This document shows, piece after piece, positions 28,290-38,769 of a stretch of DNA of 64,000 bases (position 1 is its first letter; each line of letters begins with the position of its first letter). The position numbers were made by a program, and so were the translations under genes. Below the pieces are notes generated by a model, which saw only the letters and a list, made by a program, of their open reading frames with translations, was not told the DNA's origin and made no database searches. The DNA lies in NCBI RefSeq assembly GCF_008274215.1, contig NZ_VTPS01000012.1, positions 34,022 to 98,021 on the forward strand, in the 5' to 3' direction. The DNA is from Calorimonas adulescens. GTDB taxonomy: Bacteria > Bacillota > Thermoanaerobacteria > Thermoanaerobacterales > UBA4877.

Positions 28290-29064
28290 TTAAGTTTCTT
28301 CCGAATTTCCCACCTCTTGAGCTCCTTGATAAATAACTTCTATTTCAGTTATAGCCTTATCTAAAAATCCCTTAAAGCTATTATATTTATTAAAAGTTGG
28401 TCTCCAGCCAGCATGGTTAATATCATTTCTCATATTGGCAATATTATAAATCTCCTCTGCAAGTTTTGATATTGCACTATCTTGCAATATTTCACCAACA
28501 AGCGATTTAGCTTGATCGTCCTCGGGGGTTTGAGATGTTTCTAAATTATTATTATTTTTTAATTTTTGTACAGTTATCCCATTAATCATCTTACTAATTT
28601 CTTCTCTGCCATGAACATCGCATTTGTCAACACCAATCCTGTCACACAAAAATGTTAATATACCCTCTTCCAGTATAGTCAAACCCTGCTGAATTAAATT
28701 ATGTCCATTACACCATCTGACAACCTCTATCGTATTTTTAAATTCATCATCCTGTGAAAAGTTTTTAAATAAATCACTCAATATTTTAAAGAGTGGAGTC
28801 ATTGGCTTTACATATGATTTTTCGGTTACTTCTATAGCCCTTTCTAACGAATCAGCTAAAGAAAGAGCAGACTCAGAAAGCAATGGCCCCCTGCATGTAG
28901 CTATATTATCAGTAAATTCTTTTAATTTTTTGCCCATATTCTCCAATACATTTTTATCCTCAACTTTTCCTTTAACCTACATTTCCTTTCTGCCCTCATT
29001 AATAAGGTCAACTATAACTTTTGTATTTACCAGTTCCCAAAAAAGTAAAAAGTTTTACACTCAC
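28290..29064 (-). pseudogene. Decayed Csx2-like CARF-HEPN gene, CARF domain deleted
   Basis: The 218-residue frame ending at 28290 is the C-terminal HEPN half of a Csx2-type protein: NLIQQGLTILEEGILTFLCD, then RNDINHAGWR with Arg-X4-His. Upstream on the same strand, a GTG at 29064 with AAGGTGAT before it opens the characteristic CARF start (VSVKLFTFLGTGKYKSYS), which stops at 29008. Nearly all of the CARF domain between is missing and the frames differ. I therefore read this as one gene with an internal deletion. The HEPN part could still be made from TTG 28946, but would lack its sensor. Confidence 0.75.
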
Positions 29065-29351
29065 TTTGCATCACCTTCAGTAAATTCTATTTTAATACAA
29101 TATTCTACAAAGATTTATAAATTCCTCTTAAAAAACTATTATTTTTAATAATTTTTCCAGACATAGATTTTAAAAATACATTGTACCGCTATATTCATTT
29201 CAATTCTGAAAACCTGTAAACTGTACATTTTCCAGCTTCAATCTATTGAAATAGCCATTCAAACGGTTTAACTTCCAACATCATCGCAGGTTCACAAATA
29301 TGTGATGCATTGCTACTAAGTCCTTAGTCCATAAAAAAGAGTTGATTTACA

Positions 29352-29786
29352 ACTATATTGACCCCTTATTATCATCGAATCTTGACCCCTCAAAATAAAA
29401 AACATGCACTCTCCTTATCACAATATAGGGGATGGACCTTTTCTTGCCAATAGAAAGGCACCATAAGCCTACAGTGGAACTTCAGGAATTTTGCAAACGC
29501 CAGGGTATATTACACGAGCGAATACCCGTGAAATCATCGGAAAGAAATCCTAATATAGAGCGATTTTTCAGAACATTGAAGGAGGAGTTTGTCAATCTAA
29601 ATAAGTTTGATGGGTATAGCTCGTTTATAAGAGGACTTGATAAGTTTATAATGGATTACAATACTATAAAGCCCCATCAAACACTGGGACATATGACGCC
29701 AAACAAATTCTACAAAGAAATTTTAAGAAATAATGCGAGTCGAAGAGTATTAGTCGTTTAAGTCCAAATAATCGTGGACCAGTACA
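29352..29786 (+). mobile_element. Truncated insertion sequence inside the CRISPR array end
   Basis: The right end (to 29786) reads, in reverse complement, TGTACTGGTCCACGATTATT. It matches the element end at 63902. A left end is uncertain; TTGACCCCTTATTATC near 29356 may be its remnant. Between them only the C-terminal third of a transposase remains. The element interrupts the array's oldest repeat: 29787 continues as GTCCGATTTGAAC. The stretch 29065-29351 holds no gene I can support. Confidence 0.7.
29432..29761 (+). pseudogene. DDE (rve-type) transposase C-terminal fragment
   Basis: About 109 residues with the catalytic Glu region NPNIERFFRTLKEEF and a YNTIKPHQTLGHMTPNKFY tail, typical of IS3/IS481-type integrase-core transposases. 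The N-terminal helix-turn-helix and the two catalytic Asp residues are gone, so it is inactive. The nearly identical tail at the window's right end shows the family is present in more than one copy. Confidence 0.8.
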
Positions 29787-29799
29787 GTCCGATTTGAAC
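29787..29799 (-). repeat. Remnant of an interrupted CRISPR repeat
   Basis: GTCCGATTTGAAC matches the last 13 bases of the array repeat with one change. A normal 36-base spacer (29800-29835) separates it from the first complete repeat. It abuts the insertion-sequence end, so the element landed inside this repeat. Confidence 0.75.
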
Positions 29800-29835
29800 T
29801 CCAGATATGGAACTCTAATATTACACACATTTTAT

Positions 29836-32800
29836 ATTTCAATTCTACAATGGTCCGATTTAAACTACACGCCCGTCCGAGTGAACTATTAAATATTCCA
29901 AAATTTCAATTCTACAATGGTCCGATTTAAACCCTTGCCGATTCGCATAATCTCTTTGTACTGCTAATGATTTCAATTCTACAATGGTCCGATTTAAACC
30001 CTATACAGGTACTCATCAATACCATAGGCTTCTTCGTAACCCATTTCAATTCTACAATGGTCCGATTTAAACCTCTAAAATTTCATCGTCCATACAATAA
30101 CCTGTTAATATTTCAATTCTACAATGGTCCGATTTAAACACAAATCCAATCATAATGAATAGTGTCAATGATATTCATTTCAATTCTACAATGGTCCGAT
30201 TTAAACAAAACTTTTTCAATTAGTTCCACCTCCTTTCAATTCATTTCAATTCTACAATGGTCCGATTTAAACATAAAAGGCTTGTATCCCGCTCAGTTCC
30301 CATTTAAATATTTCAATTCTACAATGGTCCGATTTAAACTGAAATTTTACGATTATTCATTAAACCAGTATGACTAATTTCAATTCTACAATGGTCCGAT
30401 TTAAACTCTTAAGGAGGGATATATTTTGTTAGACGAAGTAAAATTTCAATTCTACAATGGTCCGATTTAAACAAGTAAATGAGCGTATTGATAAACTTAT
30501 TGATACTATATTTCAATTCTACAATGGTCCGATTTAAACGAAATTTTTGAACAAATACCAGCTTAATGATATGGATTTCAATTCTACAATGGTCCGATTT
30601 AAACTAAGCTCAAGCCTGCTTGTCTTCTCCATCTCCAAATCAATTTCAATTCTACAATGGTCCGATTTAAACACCTTTGGAATATCAAATACTAATGGTG
30701 TAGCTGATTTCAATTCTACAATGGTCCGATTTAAACAAATGCTATCAATGTTTTTTTATTGTCATCATCCCATATTTCAATTCTACAATGGTCCGATTTA
30801 AACCCATTCAATACTGAGAAATCGTTTAAATATAATTTTATATTTCAATTCTACAATGGTCCGATTTAAACAATTTCCAATTAAATTATCTGAATTACAA
30901 CTAAATTCATTTCAATTCTACAATGGTCCGATTTAAACAAGTACAGACAAAGCAGAACCGCCTGATTGCTATAAAATTTCAATTCTACAATGGTCCGATT
31001 TAAACCCAGGAAACCCAGGTTCCTGGTGGATGACGTTCCTGCATTTCAATTCTACAATGGTCCGATTTAAACACCTTTGGAATATCAAATACTAATGGTG
31101 TAGCTGATTTCAATTCTACAATGGTCCGATTTAAACAGGTTGTGGGGAGAAAGGAGGGGCAATAAGGACCTGATTTCAATTCTACAATGGTCCGATTTAA
31201 ACCAGCAGGCAGGGGGAATAACTCTTCCTGGTCAATGAATTTCAATTCTACAATGGTCCGATTTAAACGCTGGCAATATTTTGAATTCTACACTGGTCCG
31301 ATTGAATTTCAATTCTACAATGGTCCGATTTAAACAAAACTTTTTCAATTAGTTCCACCTCCTTTCAATTCATTTCAATTCTACAATGGTCCGATTTAAA
31401 CAGTTACTGAGGGGCATATAGCAGATGGAGATCTTTAATTTCAATTCTACAATGGTCCGATTTAAACGGATGCTGTAATGGCAAGAGTAGGGGTAGATTT
31501 AGCATTTCAATTCTACAATGGTCCGATTTAAACTGGATCTTCTTCTAAAGCTCTGACTTCATTAGGTGTTTTAATGCCATTTATTTCAATTCTACAATGG
31601 TCCGATTTAAACAAGTAAATGAGCGTATTGATAAACTTATTGATACTATATTTCAATTCTACAATGGTCCGATTTAAACTATAAAAAGGCACGTATCTAA
31701 AACTTTTCATATTTTATTTCAATTCTACAATGGTCCGATTTAAACGAAACTTTCTTTAAATGTTTCAGCTATCTCTGATACATTTCAATTCTACAATGGT
31801 CCGATTTAAACTATTTAGATACAGATTTAAATAACATTAAAGTTTAATTTCAATTCTACAATGGTCCGATTTAAACAAGGCAGAGCACTAAAGCCCTGCT
31901 TTTGTTTAGTTTATTTCAATTCTACAATGGTCCGATTTAAACTTTTTTCCTTTCAGGTATAATATGACTATTATGCCTATTTCAATTCTACAATGGTCCG
32001 ATTTAAACTGGAGACCACTTTCTGGTCTCCCTCTGGAGAAAGTAATTTCAATTCTACAATGGTCCGATTTAAACCAGGACTGCCGTCCACCAGGAACCGA
32101 GGCTTCCTGGATTTCAATTCTACAATGGTCCGATTTAAACTATAGTGCTGTGTAGATGGCACGTTATACTAAACTGATTTCAATTCTACAATGGTCCGAT
32201 TTAAACAAGGCTGCAGGACCTCAGAACTGCGCCTGCTATCAAATTTCAATTCTACAATGGTCCGATTTAAACTCCTGCAGCTCCTCGTCAGTGAGCTGCA
32301 GCTGGTTGAATTTCAATTCTACAATGGTCCGATTTAAACCTATCACCTTACTGCCTTTATTAGTTTCTTCCAAAGAATTTCAATTCTACAATGGTCCGAT
32401 TTAAACTTCGCTGGCAACATGCTCCTTGCCGAGGGCGTAACGGATTTCAATTCTACAATGGTCCGATTTAAACAAATGGAAGAAAATCATCGTCATTTAT
32501 TAATACTTTATTTCAATTCTACAATGGTCCGATTTAAACCAGAGCCTTTCTCAGACCTAAGACTAAATATGATGTTACATTTCAATTCTACAATGGTCCG
32601 ATTTAAACCAAGCAGCAGGGTACCTGCTCGCCAGGCGAAAAAATATTTCAATTCTACAATGGTCCGATTTAAACCAGTTTACGACCTTTTAAAGCCGTCT
32701 TGCCAGTTTTATTTCAATTCTACAATGGTCCGATTTAAACCATATTGGATAGGCATGCCGGAGTACTAAATCTTCCCATTTCAATTCTACAATGGTCCGA

Positions 32801-35800
32801 TTTAAACCACGCCAAATTTAAAAATTTTGTGCGTTCGCATAAGATTTCAATTCTACAATGGTCCGATTTAAACAATTGACGATGGCAACAAGTATAGGGT
32901 GAGAATTCAAATTTCAATTCTACAATGGTCCGATTTAAACTCATATTTACAACTTTCAATAAGCTTTTTTAGCTTATATTTCAATTCTACAATGGTCCGA
33001 TTTAAACGAGAGCAGTTAGGTTGGGACCTCGCCAACCTAACTGTATTTCAATTCTACAATGGTCCGATTTAAACAAAATATAATAAAAATCTTCCTGTAG
33101 AAATGCTCATATTTCAATTCTACAATGGTCCGATTTAAACTGCTGCCCACTTGTGCTCCACTTTCATCGTACAGGTATTTCAATTCTACAATGGTCCGAT
33201 TTAAACAAGCTCTTTGCCAAGAGCTTGGTAGTTGCAGTTGCACATTTCAATTCTACAATGGTCCGATTTAAACGGGGAAAAGTACCCTGAGGCGTTCAGG
33301 TTTCTCTTATTTCAATTCTACAATGGTCCGATTTAAACGTGTTCGCCACGGGGCGTCGTGGCGGACGCCTAGGGATTTCAATTCTACAATGGTCCGATTT
33401 AAACCATTCCCTGCACGTATCGAAGTGCAGGAGATGACGACATTTCAATTCTACAATGGTCCGATTTAAACAGGGAGAAAAAATGTTTGAAAAAGAAAAG
33501 CTATTAAGATTTCAATTCTACAATGGTCCGATTTAAACCCAGGCGATTCTATTATAGTCGCCCAGCTTATGGGTATTTCAATTCTACAATGGTCCGATTT
33601 AAACAGACTGCCTAAACAAGAAATTTGTCACTACAACCCCAATTTCAATTCTACAATGGTCCGATTTAAACGGGGCGAAAATACCGCAGCAAAAAAGGAG
33701 GGTAAAAATTTCAATTCTACAATGGTCCGATTTAAACCGACCAGCTTTCGGGGCTGTTTAGGTCCCGAAGGCCTATTTCAATTCCACAATGGTCCGATTT
33801 AAACAATATGTGAGTGTTTGGTCACCACCAATATAATTTATATTTCAATTCTACAATGGTCCGATTTAAACCATATCGTTTATTTTTTTGCTTGTATTTT
33901 TTCATGTCATTTCAATTCTACAATGGTCCGATTTAAACGTACGCTATGCCTGGGAAGGAAACAGAAGAATTGGCATTTCAATTCTACAATGGTCCGATTT
34001 AAACAGGGACAGTGACAGTATATGAGAAGGCAGTAAAAAGTAATTTCAATTCTACAATGGTCCGATTTAAACTGCCCGACCGGTGCTCGCAACCATGCCA
34101 TAATTATGAATTTCAATTCTACAATGGTCCGATTTAAACCAGGGCGAAGATTAATTCATGGGAGGGAGGTTTGCAATTTCAATTCTACAATGGTCCGATT
34201 TAAACATCTGCCGTACAACTTGGTACGGCAGATAGAAGGTGATTTCAATTCTACAATGGTCCGATTTAAACCACGCCTATGCAGCCCGGCGATGAGGCAC
34301 TTGTAGTAATTTCAATTCTACAATGGTCCGATTTAAACCGCAAAAAAGGAGGTATAAAATGATTAAGATAAAGGTATTTCAATTCTACAATGGTCCGATT
34401 TAAACTGTGACAGGGTTTTCGGGCAGTTTCATACCCTCACGCATTTCAATTCTACAATGGTCCGATTTAAACTTGCTCGGCGCTTTCTAAAACGCCAGGC
34501 TAGTATCTCATTTCAATTCTACAATGGTCCGATTTAAACGCTCTTCCCCCGGCATCAGCCGGGCGGAGGGTGAACATTTCAATTCTACAATGGTCCGATT
34601 TAAACCAAAATGTTATTTATTCGTTTGACAGAGGAAAATGCATTTCAATTCTACAATGGTCCGATTTAAACGGAATAAAAAAATGGTTGAAAAAGAAAAG
34701 CTATTAAGATTTCAATTCTACAATGGTCCGATTTAAACTTGCGAAGGTGAGGTCTATTTTGAGGAGAGTTTTCTATTTCAATTCTACAATGGTCCGATTT
34801 AAACTGGGCAGCAAGCCCACAAGTTTAAAAAAGTTAATAAATTTCAATTCTACAATGGTCCGATTTAAACCGTAGCCGATATGCCTAATAAAAAAATAAG
34901 GAGGAAAATTTCAATTCTACAATGGTCCGATTTAAACCAATACCTTTGGTACAAAAAAATAAAAATTTTTTTAAATTTCAATTCTACAATGGTCCGATTT
35001 AAACATTGAGGGTCATGCGTGAAAAGTATGGCTGGAATGTATTTCAATTCTACAATGGTCCGATTTAAACAAATAATGGATGAGTTCAAACATTTATTTA
35101 GTGAAGAATTTCAATTCTACAATGGTCCGATTTAAACTAAAGGTACTTATGATGAGGTCGTGTACTGGCAAGAATTTCAATTCTACAATGGTCCGATTTA
35201 AACCCGGAGGAAATACAAGCGATGCTTGACTATTGTTATCCGATTTCAATTCTACAATGGTCCGATTTAAACAGAGCAGTGATAATGGGCAGGATGTATG
35301 AGAGGGAGAATTTCAATTCTACAATGGTCCGATTTAAACTTGCCATGCCACCTACCATTAACCGTTTTTGTATATAATTTCAATTCTACAATGGTCCGAT
35401 TTAAACGTTTAGGCCCCGAAGGCCTGGATTTCTTCAATCTCCGATTTCAATTCTACAATGGTCCGATTTAAACTACGTAGAAGAAAGGCTATTGCAGGCA
35501 CTTGAGAAAATTTCAATTCTACAATGGTCCGATTTAAACTATAAATGGGTAAAATAATACAATTTCCAGCGGGAAAATTTCAATTCTACAATGGTCCGAT
35601 TTAAACGGTCCTGGGCAGATTATATTATACCATAAGGAGGTTATTTCAATTCTACAATGGTCCGATTTAAACCAGCCAGGGTTTCATAGCTATGAAATCC
35701 TGGCATCTAGATTTCAATTCTACAGTGGTCCGATTTAAACCAAATATAGCATCATTCACCGTGCACGTCCTAATATATTTCAATTCTACAGTGGTCCGAT

Positions 35801-37663
35801 TTAAACTAAAGGAGGTGAAGCACATGACAGCAGAGGAGCTAATATTTCAATTCTACAGTGGTCCGATTTAAACCCCCGTGCAAGAAGGGAATACTTGGGT
35901 CGCCCAAATTATTTCAATTCTACAGTGGTCCGATTTAAACAAAAGCCACCCCGACGGAAGTCCACGACAGTGGGCAATTTCAATTCTACAGTGGTCCGAT
36001 TTAAACCGGAAGACTGGGAGGGTGAAACCGTGCTGGAGGCAATATTTCAATTCTACAGTGGTCCGATTTAAACTTATCATCATACAGAGACTTCAGGTCT
36101 CTGTATGTTTATTTCAATTCTACAGTGGTCCGATTTAAACGGAGGCTTGCCTTCTTTGCGAGGGTGAGGTATATCTATTTCAATTCTACAGTGGTCCGAT
36201 TTAAACCCGCACGATTTCTTCCTTGGATAATTTCCTGGTCTGATTTCAATTCTACAGTGGTCCGATTTAAACCTGCGGTCCAGGTTTCGTCGATATCCTC
36301 ATCGGTATATTTCAATTCTACAGTGGTCCGATTTAAACTGAAAACCTGCTCGCAGAAGAGTATTATGCAGCCCTATTTCAATTCTACAGTGGTCCGATTT
36401 AAACCGGGGCGAAAATACCGCAGCGGAAAAGGAGGGTAAAAATTTCAATTCTACAGTGGTCCGATTTAAACCACCCCCTCAATTTTTACTGTCTTGGCCC
36501 AATCCGGATTTCAATTCTACAGTGGTCCGATTTAAACTTTTCTCATATTCTTCCTGTGTTATCCTTCCTTTTGATTTCAATTCTACAGTGGTCCGATTTA
36601 AACGGTGAGATTGACTGTGGATGAGTGCTGCTTGATTACATTTCAATTCTACAGTGGTCCGATTTAAACCGTTCACCATGCATGTTTTAATATTTACTAC
36701 TTCATATTTCAATTCTACAGTGGTCCGATTTAAACCCTCCCGATATGCCTCCAGGTTTTCTCTGCCCCCGATTTCAATTCTACAGTGGTCCGATTTAAAC
36801 CAAAATTCCATATATTACCCCAAATGTTGGATAATGTATTTCAATTCTACAGTGGTCCGATTTAAACCTATTGTTCGCAATGCCTCTCTGTGCGTCGTAC
36901 TATATTTCAATTCTACAGTGGTCCGATTTAAACAATTCTAACTCTTCTAATTCTAATTCGTCGTACCAAATTTCAATTCTACAGTGGTCCGATTTAAACC
37001 AATTATGAAGAAGCTCAAAGAAATGGGTTTCTCATGATTTCAATTCTACAGTGGTCCGATTTAAACGAAAATAATAGACATCTCTAATCACAATCCAATA
37101 AAATTTCAATTCTACAGTGGTCCGATTTAAACTAAACCCAAATGGTTATCCGCACACCAGCCACTGCGATTTCAATTCTACAGTGGTCCGATTTAAACGG
37201 ATATATGAACAGATTTAAACTCGAAGCCTACAAAAAATTTCAATTCTACAGTGGTCCGATTTAAACCGGATTTGAACAAAGAAAATATATCCAATAACTC
37301 TAATTTCAATTCTACAGTGGTCCGATTTAAACTTGTAAAAGCATTAGATAAAATAAAAGAAATTAAGCCATTTCAATTCTACAGTGGTCCGATTTAAACG
37401 GCTATCGCCAGAGGCTTTTTGGCGCCCAGCGGCATATTTCAATTCTACAGTGGTCCGATTTAAACCAATGTTGTTTGCACGTCTTTTAGAGGGAACGGCA
37501 GAATTTCAATTCTACAGTGGTCCGATTTAAACGGATAGAATAAAAGAGGCCATAAACATTGTAAAGAAATTTCAATTCTACAGTGGTCCGATTTAAACCA
37601 TTTCTTGCACTGTCTCCTACAACGGTTAAAGTAATTTCAATTCTACAGTGGTCCGATTTAAAC
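29836..37663 (-). CRISPR. CRISPR array, about 118 repeats of 30 bases
   Basis: I counted 118 complete repeats; the first starts at 29836 and the last at 37634. On the plus strand the repeat begins ATTTCAATTCTACA and ends TGGTCCGATTTAAAC. Spacers are mostly 34-38 bases, with one of 49 (31534-31582). The reverse complement starts GTTTAAATC and ends ATTGAAAT, like the 5' handle of type I-B/III crRNAs, so transcription runs right to left from a leader beside cas1. Repeats 1-88 carry ACAATGG and repeats 89-118 (from 35711) carry ACAGTGG. One repeat (33775) has an extra T-to-C change. Short open frames across this stretch are artefacts of the repeats. Confidence 0.98.
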
Positions 37664-37768
37664 CCCAAACAAAAATTAGTTATCTTCAAGGTTTTTTAGC
37701 TATTTCATTACATATTTTCTTGGTCAACCCCTCTTGCTGCAAAAATATATGGGGGTTGACCAAGTTTG
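37664..37768 (-). promoter_or_regulatory. CRISPR leader with 13-bp palindrome
   Basis: The 105 bases between the cas1 stop and the first repeat are AT-rich, as leaders are. They contain a perfect 13-bp inverted repeat, CTTGGTCAACCCC at 37719-37731 and its complement at 37752-37764, with a 20-base loop. On the minus strand no T run follows, so it is not a normal terminator. Its array-proximal arm contains TTGACC, a possible -35 box for pre-crRNA transcription. Confidence 0.65.
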
Positions 37769-38758
37769 CTACCACCACATTTTTAATCCTTTGTATTGGG
37801 AAATGCCCAGAATATGCTTGACCAATTTATAACATTCAAGTCTTATAAGTGTCCTATAGCTTACTTTCCTGTTTAGTGGTGGGTAATTTATCGTTGTTGC
37901 AAGTTTGTCATCAAATTCTTTAATAAATTTTCTTCGACCATCTTCTTTAAGATAACAAAAATTTAAAGTTTCGTCAAAGTCATTTTTATCGATTATTTTC
38001 TCATTTACCAGCTTGAACAAGACCCTGTCTGTTAAAATTGGCTTAAATACCTCACTTATATCCAATGCTAAAGAAAATCTTCTCTCGCCTGGTTCATGTA
38101 GATAACTTATGGTGGGGTTTAATTGCGTCCTGTATATTTCACTGAGCACGGCAGTATAACATAAAGAATTACCAAATGAAATCAGTGCATTCATTTCATT
38201 ATCAGGTGGGTTCATTACTCTTGTTTTGAATTCAAATTTGCTGCCCATTATTTCATCAAAGGTTGAATAATATATAGAGCGTATACGCCCTTCACAGCCC
38301 ATTAGCTCACTTATGCTTTTCGCGTTTTCAATGTTCTCTGCTTCTTTTTCTATTCTATAAACTTTATCGGTCAATTCATCTATTCGCTTCTTATAATATT
38401 TTACATTTTTTAATATGTTATGTGAAGCAGTTCTTATCAGTTCTTTAGATATAGTAAGTCTTTTATCTAAATCAAGGTAATTTTGTACCTGATTGACTAT
38501 TAAATACCCCGACAGAAGAGTTTCTTTCGGATAGAGACTGCCGGTATAGAAACCATAATAATTAAAAAAGTGTACCGTTATGCCGTTCTGACACAAAAAA
38601 TTTATAGCTTTTGTATTTAATGTTATTTCACCAAAGAGGTATATTGATTCTATATCATTTATAGGAATGGGTTTCCTGCCATCATTATATTCTAAATAAA
38701 TTGTATTGTCTTTCCTTTTTAGTTCACAATTTTTAGTAATATAGTAATTCCTTTTCAT
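37769..38758 (-). CDS. cas1: CRISPR adaptation integrase Cas1 (type I-B)
   Basis: Metal-dependent integrase that inserts new spacers at the leader-repeat junction. 329 residues. The metal-binding Glu lies in the GCEGRIRSIYYSTFDEI segment, and the His and Asp in SYLHEPGERRFSLALDISE. AGGGGAATC precedes the ATG. It lies between cas4 and the leader. The cas2 expected just after it is missing there. Confidence 0.93.
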   Translation of the reverse strand: MKRNYYITKNCELKRKDNTIYLEYNDGRKPIPINDIESIYLFGEITLNTKAINFLCQNGITVHFFNYYGFYTGSLYPKETLLSGYLIVNQVQNYLDLDKRLTISKELIRTASHNILKNVKYYKKRIDELTDKVYRIEKEAENIENAKSISELMGCEGRIRSIYYSTFDEIMGSKFEFKTRVMNPPDNEMNALISFGNSLCYTAVLSEIYRTQLNPTISYLHEPGERRFSLALDISEVFKPILTDRVLFKLVNEKIIDKNDFDETLNFCYLKEDGRRKFIKEFDDKLATTINYPPLNRKVSYRTLIRLECYKLVKHILGISQYKGLKMWW

Positions 38759-38769
38759 AATGATTCCCC

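Noticed and set aside
29197..29207. ATTTCAATTCT, matching the first 11 bases of the CRISPR repeat, left of the truncated insertion sequence
   Set aside because: Could be the other half of the interrupted repeat, but about 150 unexplained bases separate it from the suspected element left end and no spacer or repeat precedes it. Not strong enough to call.
28946..29431. A separate intact gene in the gap between the HEPN fragment and the transposase remnant
   Set aside because: Only the short CARF start was found on the minus strand, and nothing of length on the plus strand.
30162..37689. Short open frames on both strands within the array
   Set aside because: They translate the repeats over and over (NSTMVRFK, LNRTIVELK, SILQWSDLN) and are artefacts of repeat periodicity.
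37719..37764. Leader palindrome as an ordinary terminator of the cas operon
   Set aside because: No T run follows the stem on the minus strand, and the 20-base loop is long for an intrinsic terminator.
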